This document shows, one piece after another, positions 24,921 through 36,412 of a stretch of DNA of 64,000 nucleotides. Below the pieces are notes generated by a model. It was not told the origin of the DNA. It made no database searches and saw only the letters and a list, made by a program, of their open reading frames with translations. The stretch covers positions 187,422,749 to 187,486,748 of the forward strand of contig CM060708.1 of NCBI GenBank assembly GCA_030686995.1, written 5' to 3'. Each line of letters opens with the position of its first letter. Position 1 is the stretch's first letter. Both the position numbers and the translations under genes were made by a program. The DNA comes from Artemisia argyi. Taxonomy: Eukaryota; Streptophyta; Magnoliopsida; Asterales; Asteraceae.

Positions 24921-25476
24921 AACATTATAACTTCACTTTTTGTAAGCCCTAAACCCTAAGGTCGATTCCTGGTTTAGGTAGGCGTTTTTCCAGCAACTTA
25001 GAGGGTTTCAATCACTCCATAAACATCATGTATTAGTTTGTTGATTCTATCTTAATCATGTTTTCCATTATCATTGTTGCTTGCTCTTCTTTGATGATGC
25101 TTTGCTAATTCACCTTGTGTCTACTTATGTTTATGTGAAACTTGTATATAATTGATTAGATCTTATTGATTCCTTGTTGATGTTTGTGTCTATCTTCATC
25201 AATTAGGGTGTGACACCTCGATAGGTCTAGTTGATTTAGCTTATAATTCTTGATTCCTATTGTCTTTTGTTTGGTTGATTGTATTCAATGTTAGGCTTAA
25301 GAAAACTGGCAGACTTCCAATGGTGACATGCTTGAACGTCTTAAGAAACATGAACCAATGCGTACTAGGTTATTATGGTTGCATTTAATGCATGAGCGAA
25401 TTCTAATGATCCCATGTTAGGAGCTTCTTGCAGGCTCGACATAGGAGTGAAGTAGGAGCTTATAGAGTTGGGGAAG

Positions 25477-27138
25477 TGATGAGTGCTCAAACACTCATCA
25501 TTTTTGGTCAAATCTGAACTGTAAAACATACAAAAACACTCAGAAATGCATCAAAATACTAAAAATATTTCAAAATTTTGTTTTATATGTTTTAGATGCA
25601 AAATGAGCAAAAACAGATGAAAAACGTACAAAGTTTGCCAAATTGGCAGTTTCAGTCCCTCAACTTTCAAAAATTGATAAAACTAGTCCCTGGTCATTCA
25701 AAATATGGAAAATTATCACCCAAGGTCCTTTTAAGATCATAAGTTGTCATATTTAGTCCTTTGGTGAAAAATCTCAAAAGTTTTGGAAATTTGCAATTTA
25801 GTCCCTGGAGTTTCAATTTTGCCAGATTTGGTCCCTGGAAAATATTTTTGGATGGAAAAGTCAACAAAAGTCTTTGAAAAATCAAAAGTTGGCAAAAATG
25901 GTCCTTGGATGAAAAGTTTGGAGAAAAATACATTTTGGTCCCTCAAGTTTCAATAATTTACAATTTTAGTCCCTGAAGGACCAAAAGTGAAAAATTATAT
26001 TTTTAAACCTTGGACTATTGAAAGTTGGCATATTTTATCCTTGTGACAAGATTGGCAGTTTGGCAAAACCAGCCCCTTAAATTCAGATTGTTACATAATA
26101 GGTCCTTGTGGTTTCATAAGCTTAAAATAAACAACCAAACCCCTTCCTTAACCCACCCTTTGGCCTGGTCCATGTACACCCCTGATCCAACAATAAACCC
26201 TGGCCCAACTCCAAGCCCAAACACAAAAATAAACTTACCCCATTTTTTTTATTTACTCCTCCCACAGTCAAAATTGGTCAACACATCCACCCTCCCTTTC
26301 TACTTGAGCCTGCAAATCCCCTTCACACTCAACCCCCCTCCTCACCTCTGCTACTACTACCCATACCTTGTCTCCCCTGGCCTCCACAACATCCAAACCA
26401 CAATTAATACTCTCAAAACCCCACAAGTTACCAAAAGCAGTTGTAAAAATGATTTTGCCGCCAAAAAGGAGTTTGAACGGCTGAGATTATTCAAGCCAAT
26501 CCAAAGGCTTAGAATTGATGGGAAAGTCAAAATGGGACTCCATGAGCTATTTAAATAAAGAAAAAGTGAAGAGGAAGGCAACTAGCTTAATTTAGAGAGT
26601 AGCAGTAGTTAATAGGTGTAGTATAGAATCTTGTTTTAATGTAAAATTGGTAATTTAGTTAATTTAGAATTTAAATTACAACTTGTAATCTGTTTCTTTT
26701 TATTAATGAAGGTATCTTTTTAATTTACATCTTGTTTTAATTTTCAAAGTTTTAATAAGGTATTACAAGTGTTTTTTCTAGTTCATTAGTAGTCAATTGT
26801 TGTTTCATTGATTCATATTAGCTAAGTGATAGCTGTGGAGAGCTGTGGCAAACTTAGTATCTGTTTTAAGCTTCAAATCCAAAAGGGTCAACAAAAGTCA
26901 AATTGGGGTTCATGATTGTGGATTAGGTAATTCAGTGGTGTGTGGTTGAATAAGTTATGGCTAAATAGCTTGTTGATAAGCTCAGCTGAGCTTTATGTCA
27001 TGTACTTGAGGTGAGTGAATCCAATTCTCAATTTGATTTCAGTTTAGCTTATATATTGCTTCCTAGTTTATCACTGCTTATTCTAGATGTTTTGTTGCTT
27101 TAGCCACCATATTATAGCTTATTTGAAAAGTACCTTCC
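25477..27138 (+). repeat. B 5' LTR, first part
   Basis: It begins with a perfect 9-bp hairpin (TGATGAGTG, 6-nt loop, CACTCATCA). About nine degenerate GGTCCCT/AGTCCCT phrases occur between 25650 and 26080. A TATA-like CTATTTAAATA lies at 26547-26557, followed by an AT-rich R/U5 region. It stops at CTTCC (27134-27138), where A2 inserted. Confidence 0.9.
26547..26557 (+). promoter_or_regulatory. TATA-like box of B LTR
   Basis: CTATTTAAATA is followed by a purine-rich leader and is identical in the 3' LTR (46565-46575). It is the best TATA candidate in this LTR. Confidence 0.5.
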
Positions 27139-28544
27139 TGATACGTGGGAATCGCACCAGGCTTTACCTCTCGAGGGATCTCGAGAAGCTTACAACCCCC
27201 ACCAGGTAGTGTACCTGATCGTTGTAGTATAGTATAGTGACAAGTACCGGGGGATTGATCGTTCAGCAAGGAATAGTGTCGCTAGGATTAGAAAACCTAA
27301 ATACTAGTTCTAAAGGTGAGGGATGATTATTTTTGTATTTTTATATTTTTTAGAAAGCAAGTAAAAATCTCGGGTTTGAAGGATTTGGGGCGGAATTAGT
27401 TGCTAGTCAACTAACCCAATACTAAAGATGCAATCAAAATAAAATACTAGAAATGAAAATAAACTAAATTATACTAAAGTTGTGAGCAATAAGTGGAGAA
27501 AATGTATTTACTTAGATTTCACTACTCCCTAGACATCTTTTACACGTTAATTACTTGTTATAGTTGCATGGATGACGGATTGTATTCCTTAATATCATTC
27601 ATGGGGTGGCGCACTTAACTCCCCAATTCTATGAGCTCTTATCTCCTCCTATACCATGCCCAGCACAACCATAGGGATTATAAACAGTGGCTCATGCATT
27701 AAATACAACCAATAAAGACCTAGTGCACATCGGTTCATGTTTCTTAAGACGTTCAAGCATGTTACCATTTGGAGATCTGCCAGTTTTCTTAAGCCTAACA
27801 TCAAATTCATTCATCCAATACAATTATAAACAAGTAATCAACACATAATTAACATCTAGGTTTCATTAGATCCAAGCAAACACAAGATAGATCTAGCCTA
27901 GCATGATGGAATTAAGACAAGAACAAGATATAGACAACCAACACATAGACATATTGATTGAATTAAAAGAATACTTATCTCAATTACACATGAAAGGTAT
28001 CAAGGGCTTAGAACCCTTGAAAAACCTGTAAAATTCGCACCAAGTTCGTACTTAGGGTTTCTCCAAAACTTCTCTCTTTTTAATGTGAAAATTAGAAAAC
28101 TATATATAGGAAATAGGGTCTGACGGCGTCAAGACCAATCATGTGACGCCGTCACCTCGCCACCAAAACTCTTCTCGGACTGTCTTGATCTACTTTTAAC
28201 ACCATCATGTATTGTGCATTTCCAGGCCGTCATGAATTTTACTCTTGACGCCCTACTTCGTGACGCCGTCAAATCTGTACTGGATCGTCATGGAAATTTG
28301 CTCTTGACACCGTCAAGGATTCCTTCTTGACGCCGTCACCTACTGTTCCTAGCAAGGAAAATTAAGACTTTGGCGTTTTCTTCACTTTTATGCTCCAAAA
28401 ACGTCCGAATTGCTTACTTTTCCAGATTTTACTCCCAAAGTAATTAAAATCACAAAAGGAACGATTTAGGGCAATATTTGATCAAATAAATTCAATTCCG
28501 GGCTTAAATGACCCCCTAAAAGTGGTTCATTTTTCACCTCATCA
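27139..28544 (-). repeat. A2 3' LTR
   Basis: 1406 bp, near-identical to 32599-33981. It keeps a 23-bp segment near 28318 that is missing in the other LTR, with copies of TTGACGCCGTCA at the indel edges. The terminal U5 region includes the tRNA-Asp-like stretch at 27219-27246. Confidence 0.95.
27219..27246 (+). other. tRNA-Asp 5'-half-like sequence in LTR
   Basis: TCGTTGTAGTATAGT, then a 5-nt duplicated phrase, then AGTG-C-AAGTA. This matches the first ~29 nt of plant tRNA-Asp(GUC) (memory: TCGTTGTAGTATAGTGGTAA and on) except for the 5-nt insertion and two changes. It is antisense to the element's transcript, so the transcript carries the complement. The same stretch occurs at 32679-32706, about 39851-39878, 44914-44941, and inverted at 49553-49582 and 54727-54757. 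Confidence 0.7.
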
Positions 28545-29122
28545 TATACCCTTACACTTGAGATTTGCTTGTCCTCAAGCAAATGCGCTTTTATTCTACT
28601 CAAAATATAAGTTAGGGGGTCATTTAACACTAATATAAAAGTAATTACAACAAATAATCGTTCCACTAAAGACCAATAGACAAGCACGGAGGTCATACAC
28701 AAGCACCTCACAAATAGTGTTTAGATACTCACATCTCTCGGGTGTAATAAAGTATAAATTACAATATGGAAATGGAAGATATCTCTCACTACCTGTCATA
28801 GCAAAATAAATTACCATAGGCTTGGGAAAGGATCAAACCTCCACCACATGGCGTAAGCACCTAGGATAAACTATCAAAGAGGTCTTTTAAAGGGTTGTAA
28901 CGTTAGGTGTAGGGATATGAAATACACGGTTTTGTTGGATAAAGGAAGTTTTTACTGGTGGCGAGTTAACAATCTTGGTTAATTACATGTACAATATGGC
29001 GTTGCTAAGCCAAGACTAGACTCGACTTAAGCTAATAAATAAAAATTAACAAAAACATAAAATGAACATAGAATAAAAAGGGATGGTAGTCCGTATGTTT
29101 TTTTCTCTTTTCTTTTTCTCTC

Positions 29123-29162
<40 letters not shown>

Positions 29163-30984
29163 ATACACTCTTACCCTACCATCCAAAATAATACATCATA
29201 GGGAATGAACATCTCCCTTACACTTGAATCTTTACATACGTTACAATAAACTAATCTAGTGACTCGAATCAAAAAAATCAAAACACTTGGAGTACTTTTA
29301 AGATTAACGTACATATGGGGGTAATAAATGATGTTCTTCCCCATTACTCCATAAATAAGTACTTTACCCATGAGTCCCAATCGTCCCAAAACAATATGTA
29401 CAAGGATATGACTCGACTTAGCAACCATGTAATCAATTAGATAGTTAACTTAGGGTTGAACAACTAACAATAATGCACTAAAAATGAGCGCATACACGGA
29501 AGGCTAAGGCGATTTGGGTGTACATTTAAGTGGGGTGTAACAAATTCTTCCTTTAAGTAAAATGCTTAAAGTTAGAAACAAAAAGATAGGCTCGGAGGGG
29601 TGTACTAGGGGTTTCGTGTACTAAAAATGAGTACAACGCTAAGGGTGTGGGAAAAATTAGTTGACTTAACTAGCCAAGTAATATGACTTAAATGGTCAAG
29701 TAATTATGATACGGGTTTAACACAAGGGTAATCCTAATGCCTCTTATCATGTAGTAAATCCTACTACACGAATGTAGTCTCACTAGCAGTCTCGGGATGC
29801 ATCACTAACGCAAGTTCTAGAATCTAAATGCTACCGGTACACTCATAAGCACTAATAGTAAATGCTTTTCCTATCAAATCTAAAGGCGAACCTCACATAT
29901 TTGGGTGGAAATTTTTTGAATATACGGTTATGTGCTAATCATACAATCTCCTATCCATGAGACGCTTGCTATGGCTAAAGTTTCACTCCTAAATGTTGTA
30001 AAAAATTTTAAATTTGGCGCTAAAATTACACTAACAAGTATTTCTCATAGTTTTATTACACATCTACCATCAAACAAAACAAACTCAAGCGAAAGTGCAT
30101 ATGTAAGGTATCATCTTTTTACCCTCCCCTTACACTTAAGATGAACATTGTCCCCAAATGTTCAAGTAAAGCATGTAAAAGTTAAAAAGTAAAAAGAATG
30201 AAATCAAATACTCCACTGATTCGCTCGGTATGGATAATAAGGTGGCCAGGTTAGATCTTCCTCCAAGAAAATGAACAATCAAAGCTTCCCTTCCAGAATA
30301 TAAATCATCTTCTTGTCATACATAACCTGTAAATCTGAGAAAATAGACAAAAACAACCTCGCATAAAATCGGCGGCATCCTATATAAGTTACTAAATCCT
30401 AGAAAACAAGATAAGATATAATGCTTGTGGAATGAAGTTTGCAGATCTCCTGGAGATTATAAAACTTAATAATTCACAAAAACCATAAGACTCCGTTAGA
30501 AAAACAAAATTGGTAAAATTTCCAGATTTTTACATGTGACGCCGTCAGAAGTGACCTGCAGAAATTCTTATGTTAAGTTTCCGGAAAATTTCTGGAAAAA
30601 CTTGGTCTTACTTCCTGGAAAATCCTGCAAAACTTCATTATGACTCAATACAAGCATTTGACTCTAACAAATACGAGTATACATGTTCATTTAATATTGT
30701 GGAGAATCATGATCGGTTTGTTTCTTAAAAACATATTTGGGGTTTCCCCTTACACTTATCTTTTGCAAAAATACTTCTAGGTGGAGTTAAGACTAGGCCA
30801 AAACAACAAAGTAAAGTATTTCCACTATTTAGTTTAGAAACATGATCAACCAATAATAAAAATAAAGCATGCATACTGAAACAAATAAAATAAAATCAAA
30901 CAAACAAACAAACAAACAAATAAAGCTTGGGTTGCCTCCCAATAAGCGCTTGTTTTTTATCGAGTCACGAGCCTGACTCTACCC
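28545..30984 (-). other. A2 long 3' non-coding region
   Basis: 2.4 kb with no ORF of note, well conserved in A3 (41185-43716) and A4 (50712-53216). On the sense strand it has purine motifs of the AAGTGTAAGGGG type at 30758-30746, 30139-30125, 29226-29212 and 28560-28549, and a homopurine tract near 29160-29105 bounded by an imperfect inverted repeat. Confidence 0.8.
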
Positions 30985-31362
30985 TTATTTCACGGATAAA
31001 GGTGAGGTTTTCCCTACACTTAGGATTGAGTGCGGGTGATAGTAGCGATACACACCCTTAGGGTGGAAATATGCCATGTGAGTAAAGTGTGGTGGATGAA
31101 TTATATGCTCAAAGGGGTGTGCTCCTATCATCATAACCTTACCTAATTCAATTGGGTTAGTGGGCGGATTAAGATTTTCTCTTAGAAAGGGATCATCTTC
31201 TATCAACTTCGAGAGACTCCTAGTTGGGAATCCATCTTGACCTAATAAACCTGGTTTAAACCCATAATGTTTCTTATGATCAATCATGAATGGGTGATGT
31301 AAGTATGTAAGGTCATTTTCCACTCCTATATCGGCTTCCTCTCTACAAGGCTTAGAGTCCAT
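30985..31362 (-). CDS. A2 downstream ORF (frame-shifted tail)
   Basis: 125 codons ending with VYRYYHPHSILSVGKTSPL. This end matches the C terminus of the A4 ORF (MYRYFYPHLIQSVGKTSP), where it lies in one uninterrupted frame with the upstream acidic part. Here it is in a different frame from the A2 gag-like ORF. The middle part (FMIDHKKHYGFKPGLLGQDG) has no counterpart in A4. No enzymatic motif is visible; it probably belongs to the same former protein as 31428-32420. Confidence 0.5.
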   Translation of the reverse strand: MDSKPCREEADIGVENDLTYLHHPFMIDHKKHYGFKPGLLGQDGFPTRSLSKLIEDDPFLRENLNPPTNPIELGKVMMIGAHPFEHIIHPPHFTHMAYFHPKGVYRYYHPHSILSVGKTSPLSVK

Positions 31363-31427
31363 TACCTTTATCCTAAGACTACCCGAACTATATGGTTTGA
31401 TGGGTGGATTGGAACCTATTTCAATTC

Positions 31428-32420
31428 CTAAATTTTTTCATCCAAGGATGGAAGATTAGGTAACGGTTTTGGTTGAGGCTCCGATTCATCAAAACTAGGA
31501 ACTTTCCTAAAACTAAGGGTAAGGTTATCATTATAAGTATTCAAACCTATATCCTCTAGTTGTGTTTGGTTCAAAGGTTCTACCTCAATTGGGATTCCTA
31601 AAGTCTCATCTACTTCATCCGAATAAGTCACGGGTGGTGTGTGTGCCTCAAATGATGGTAGGACTTGTGGGGTATTTGGTGAGCTTAGATTTTCTACTTT
31701 ATCATCCATCTTATCAAGATCACCTATATCCTCAACATGTGTTTCATTATAATCCAACCCTAACATTTTTCCAAGTATCTCACGTACTTCTTTAGGCATC
31801 TCAACTTCTATGTCCGAATCATATGGATCATCCTCAATATTCTGACTGCTATATACATATTGCCCAAAAGATTCATCATATGTTTCTTGAGATTCATCAT
31901 CATCGATCATAGGACCTAGGTCTTTTTGATCAATGTGATCATGTTCGGCTAAATCCTCCATCACATCAAGGTCACCTATGTGTTCAGCTTGTACTATGGC
32001 ATTACATGACAACCACTTATGTATCTCAACACTAATATATTCATCCCCAAACAAACTTGTTTCATGATCCTGGAAATTTATATTCAATTGACTTGTACTA
32101 ACGTTTGTTGGGTTGTCTACCCTATAATAATATTGGGCACAATCTTCTATGGTATCCCATGCTTCTTCAGCACTTAATTCCCTAAAGTCCCCATTGGCAA
32201 AATCCTCAATGCGCATTTGGTCATATTGGCCAACACGATAGTAAAAGGTTCGGGTTAGGGATGCTAAAGCGAAACTATGATGAGGGAATTTTCGGAGTAA
32301 ATTTCTAAAACGAGTCCATGCATCATATATGGGTTCATCTCGATATTGTTTGAAATTCGAGATGTCAATAGGGTAGAATGGCCTTTGTGGTTGGTGGTAT
32401 AGTGGATTCGCGTACTCCAT
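31428..32420 (-). CDS. A2 gag-like protein
   Basis: 330 codons from the ATG at 32420-32418; an upstream in-frame stretch without ATG is not used. Residues about 28-50 (EPIYDAWTRFRNLLRKFPHH) carry the W-x-x-F-x-x-LL-x-x-x-PHH signature of the retrotransposon gag capsid domain. The remainder is acidic, with DLAEHDHIDQKDL, PPVTYSDEVDETLGIPIEVE and EDIGLNTYNDNLT blocks. This part is shared with the A4 ORF. A gag protein would form virus-like particles in the cytoplasm and package element RNA. No zinc knuckle, protease or RT follows, so any particle formation would need partner proteins. Confidence 0.75.
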   Translation of the reverse strand: MEYANPLYHQPQRPFYPIDISNFKQYRDEPIYDAWTRFRNLLRKFPHHSFALASLTRTFYYRVGQYDQMRIEDFANGDFRELSAEEAWDTIEDCAQYYYRVDNPTNVSTSQLNINFQDHETSLFGDEYISVEIHKWLSCNAIVQAEHIGDLDVMEDLAEHDHIDQKDLGPMIDDDESQETYDESFGQYVYSSQNIEDDPYDSDIEVEMPKEVREILGKMLGLDYNETHVEDIGDLDKMDDKVENLSSPNTPQVLPSFEAHTPPVTYSDEVDETLGIPIEVEPLNQTQLEDIGLNTYNDNLTLSFRKVPSFDESEPQPKPLPNLPSLDEKI

Positions 32421-32573
32421 AATGGTTAACGGAAGAGTCAATGGAAATTACGAACAAACACACAAAGAAAAAGATAGACTAAAGAAATCCTAAAAATAAA
32501 AATAAAATCTTACTAGAAAGGAATCTAGCAAGTAGACCTAATAAAAAGAGATTCTAACCTAGACAATAACTAT

Positions 32574-32592
32574 TCCCCGGGCTGCGGCGCCA
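32574..32592 (-). other. A2 primer binding site
   Basis: Sense strand reads TGGCGCCGCAGCCCGGGGA, 6-7 nt after the 5' LTR end. The plant tRNA-Asp 3' complement is TGGCGCCGTTGCCGGGGA (memory); the first eight bases match exactly. The same site occurs in A3 and A4. Confidence 0.8.
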
Positions 32593-32598
32593 AAAACT

Positions 32599-33981
32599 TG
32601 ATACGTGGGAATCGCACCAGGCTTTACCTCTCGAGGGATCTCGAGAAGCTTACAACCCCCACCAGGCAGTGTACCTGATCGTTGTAGTATAGTATAGTGA
32701 CAAGTACCGGGGGATTGATTGTTCAGCTAGGAATAGTGTCGCTAGGATTAGAAAACCTAAATACTAGTTCTAAAGGTGAGGGATGATTATTTTTGTATTT
32801 TTATATTTTTTAGAAAGCAAGTAAAAATCTCGGGTTTGAAGGATTTGGGGCGGAATTAATTGCTAGTCAACTAACCCAATACTAAAGATGCAATCAAAAT
32901 AAAATACTAGAAATGAAAATAAACTAAATTATACTAAAGTTGTGAGCAATAAGTGGAGAAAATGTGTTTACTTAGATTTCACTACTCCCTAGACATCTTT
33001 TACACGTTAATTACTTGTTATAGTTGCATGGATGACGGATTGTATTCCTTAATATCATTCATGGGGTGGCGCACTTAACTCACCAATTCTATGAGCTCTT
33101 ATCTCCTCCTATACCATGCCCAACACAACCATAGGGATTATAAATAGTGGCTCATGCATTAAATATAACCAATAAAGACCTAGTGCACATCGGTTCATGT
33201 TTCTTAAGACGTTCAAGCATGTTACCATTTGGAGATCTGCCAGTTTTCTTAAGCCTAACATCAAATTCATTTATCCAATACAATTATAAACAAGTAATCA
33301 ACACATAATTAACATCTAGGTTTCATTAGATCCAAGCAAACACAAGATAGATCTAGCCTAGCATGATGGAATTAAGACAAGAACAAGATATAGACAACCA
33401 ACACATAGACATATTGATTGAATTAAAAGAATACTTATCTCAATTACACATGAAAGGTATCAAGGGCTTAGAACCCTTGAAAAACCTGTAAAATTCGCAC
33501 CAAGTTCGTACTTAGGGTTTCTCCAAAACTTCTCTCTTTTTAATGTGAAAATTAGAAAACTATATATAGGAAATAGGGTCTGACGGCGTCAAGACCAATC
33601 TTGTGACGCCGTCACCTCGCCACCAAAACTCTTCTCGGACTGCCTTGATCTACTTTTGACGCCGTCATGTATTGTGCATTTCCAAGCCGTCATGAATTTT
33701 ACTCTTGACGCCCTACTTCGTGACGCCGTCAAATCTGTACTGGATCGTCATGGAAATTTGCTCTTGACGCCGTCACCTACTGTTCCTAGCAAGGAAAATT
33801 AAGACTTTGGCATTTTCTTCACTTTTATGCTCCAAAAACGTCCGAATTGCTTCCTTTTCCAGATTTCGTTCCCAAAGTACCTAAAATCACAAAAGGAACG
33901 ATTTAGGGCAATATTTGATCAAATAAATTCAATTCCGGGCTTAAATGACCCCCTAAAAGTGGTTCATTTTTCGCCTCATCA
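32599..33981 (-). repeat. A2 5' LTR
   Basis: 1383 bp, TG...CA ends as in the 3' LTR. It holds the TGACG palindrome cluster (33579-33780) and a TATA-type TATATATAG at 33561-33569. It is followed on the sense strand by the PBS. Confidence 0.95.
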
Positions 33982-33986
33982 CTTCC

Positions 33987-36122
33987 ACTTTTGTAGTTTA
34001 AATCTCACAATAGCTTTAATAATCACCTTAACTGCCATTTAAGGGGGTGTTTGGATCAGATTTGTTCATGGTTGTTTGGTAGGTTCCTAAGGTTATCATT
34101 GGTTCACACATACTTCTTAGGTGTCATTTAGGGCATTCATGGCATAAATTCAGTGTTCATATCATGGAAAGTCAAAAATCTCACTTCAACTTCACCAACA
34201 GTCAACTGTTATGGTTTTAGGTTCCATGATCACTAATTTTAGCTTATAAGTTGTTGTGTTATCATATTTTAATCTTATTACAGCTTTTTAGAACATAATT
34301 AATTAGAAAATCTTGCTTAAAATTCAACAAAGTCAACATAGGTGTTTTAAGTGAAAAGTCAAAGTGCATGTTCTTCAGTTTTGACAAAAGTTCAAAGAAT
34401 TTTTATGATTTTTGAGATTTGAGTTAGGCTTTGAAACTTGTCCCTAATTACAACCCCCCACCTCAAGTTTAAGATCCCATAGTTTCTATAATTTTGCAAT
34501 TTTTCTATTGGGCCCCACATGCACCCAAACTCAGCTGCAGGGCAAGCCTTGCCCTGTGCATCAGATCAGACCCTCATCACCACCACCTTTGGTGGGTGAT
34601 TTTCATGCACCCAAACTCAGCTGCAGGGCAAGCCTTGCCCTGTGCATCAGATCAGACCCTCATCACCACCACCACCTTTGGTGGGTGATTGTGGCCACCC
34701 CAGTGGGTCCCACACTCCAATCTTGGGTTTTCCCAAACCCCCCTCCTACCAGGCTTTAAATATTGACCAAAAGTTTGACCTCAAACCCCCTGGGTCCCAT
34801 TTGTATTTGGCCCTCAACTTTGTCCCATTTATGAGTTAAATTTGGTTTGGCCAATGGCTTATTGAAGCTTATTTGCTTATTCAGTAGACCACAATTGCTT
34901 TTTCTTGCTTAACTATGTCCATATAACTTATTTATATCAGAATCTACCATAGTGGGTCCCACTTAAGCTCATTTGAGCTTATTTCTTGTTGTGGTTAACA
35001 AAAGTCAACTATGGAGCAAATAAGCTTCCACAGTGCTTATTTTTAAGTTCCAAAAAAGTTGTTTTTACAAAAGTTAGTTGTTTTTAGTTGTAAAATAAGT
35101 TTCCAAAAGAAAAATCCAGAAAAGTCAATTTAATTTTAAGTGATAGTTTTTATTTAATGTAATTTAAATTTTAATTTTCATTTTTAGATTTTTATTAAGT
35201 ACTTGGAATTTTTATATTTTTATTAATTACCTTTTATATTAAAGTAATTTTAGTAAATTTCTCAGATTTTTATTTTGTCATTTAGTATTTATTAGATTTA
35301 ATATTAGTTTTATTAGTAATTAATTAATAATTAAGTTTTAAATAGCATAATTAGTTTTTATAAAGTAACACCTAGTTTTTATATTTTTCCTAGCCCTTAT
35401 ATAATATAATATAATTTTAGGAATTTTTCTAGAATTTTTACTGTTCATTTGCTATTTTTTATAATTTAAAATAGTTTAATTAGGTAATTAATATTTAATT
35501 AGTAATTAATTAATATAAAAATCACAAAAAGACAAAAATACATATTTTTAATTGTAAAACTTATTTTTAGTTATTTTATAATTTTAGAAATTTTATTTTC
35601 ACTTTTCATGTATTAAATTAATATTATATTGTATGTAAGTATTTTAAATATTAATAATTAGTATTAAATAGTATTTAATTAATATTAAATAATTAATTAG
35701 TGTAAAAATTCATTTTAATTATCTAAAAATTTTCTTTTTTCTTTTAGTTTGTAAAAAAGTCATTTTCACCCCCTGGGGGTTTTCAGATTTTAGTTTTCAC
35801 GTTTTATTTTGTACGTTTACGTTATTTAAATGTAAACGTACACGTTTTTAGGTTTTAAACGTTTCTGGTTTTTCCGACTTTCCAGTCTTGTTCATATAGC
35901 TTGTTTAAGCTATTTCTTTGTAGATTCCTTAGTTTAACCAAACTCAAACCCCTTTTCCGTCCAGATTCACCCGATCACAAACCCGTTTGATAACCGTCCA
36001 CACCTTGTCGGGACATAACGACCCGGGGAAACCCTATACTTCCGCGGAGATTTGGTCTGAGACATTTGACCTGGTTGACCACTCACCTGGTCAATTTAGT
36101 TTGACTGCTTTTGCCTCAATCA
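33987..36122 (+). repeat. B 5' LTR, second part
   Basis: It resumes after A2 and ends CCTCAATCA directly before the PBS. It contains an 86-bp tandem duplication (34518-34690) absent from the 3' LTR, a highly AT-rich centre (35150-35740) and a GC-richer end with ACGTTTACGTT repeats. Confidence 0.92.
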
Positions 36123-36127
36123 AATTT

Positions 36128-36145
36128 TGGCGCCGCTGCCTGGGA
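36128..36145 (+). other. B primer binding site
   Basis: TGGCGCCGCTGCCTGGGA, five bases after the LTR end, matches the complement of the tRNA-Asp 3' end at about 16 of 18 positions (tRNA sequence from memory). Confidence 0.8.
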
Positions 36146-36412
36146 GGTCGTGCGCGTTTTTCTAAAACGGATTGCTGATTAGTGCTTTTGGAATTCAATC
36201 CTTTGTAAATTTATCATCATTTGTTCATATTTTCTTATTATAAAAACAAAACAGTTCCTGAAAACATTTTAAAATCAGTTTTCAACAAACACAAAAAACC
36301 CAAAAAGATTTTCTTTCCTATTTGTATATAAAATGTCTTTCCAAAAACCTAAAAATATTCATCTTTACCCTCCTACCCTTTTGATTCTTCATTCCTTACC
36401 CTCCCAAACCGT

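Larger units (their letters stand above)
24321..25476 (+). repeat. A4 5' LTR, first part
   Basis: It contains the TGACG-rich upstream region (24530-24895), a TATA box at 24912-24920 and a telobox-like AAACCCTAAGG downstream at about 24950. It ends at GGAAG (25472-25476), the target site used by element B; the rest of this LTR resumes after B. Confidence 0.9.
27139..33981 (-). mobile_element. Element A2: non-autonomous gag-carrying LTR retrotransposon
   Basis: A complete insertion in the B 5' LTR with target duplication CTTCC at 27134-27138 and 33982-33986. The unoccupied site survives in the B 3' LTR near 47151. Read on the minus strand: 5' LTR 33981-32599, PBS at 32592-32574, a gag-like ORF, about 2.4 kb of non-coding sequence, purine stretch, 3' LTR 28544-27139. 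Total 6.84 kb. It has only a gag-type domain and no pol, the layout called TR-GAG in plants. Confidence 0.95.

Noticed and set aside
25694..25946. Minus-strand frames repeated at 39231-39483
   Set aside because: They recur only because both B LTRs carry the sequence; no domain and opposite to the element's sense.
27219..27246. A functional tRNA-Asp gene
   Set aside because: Only the 5' half is present, with an insertion; no anticodon, T-arm or box B.
34494..34839. Overlapping short frames with His/Pro runs
   Set aside because: Arise from the duplicated CACCACCACC unit within the B LTR; not conserved in the single-copy sister LTR.
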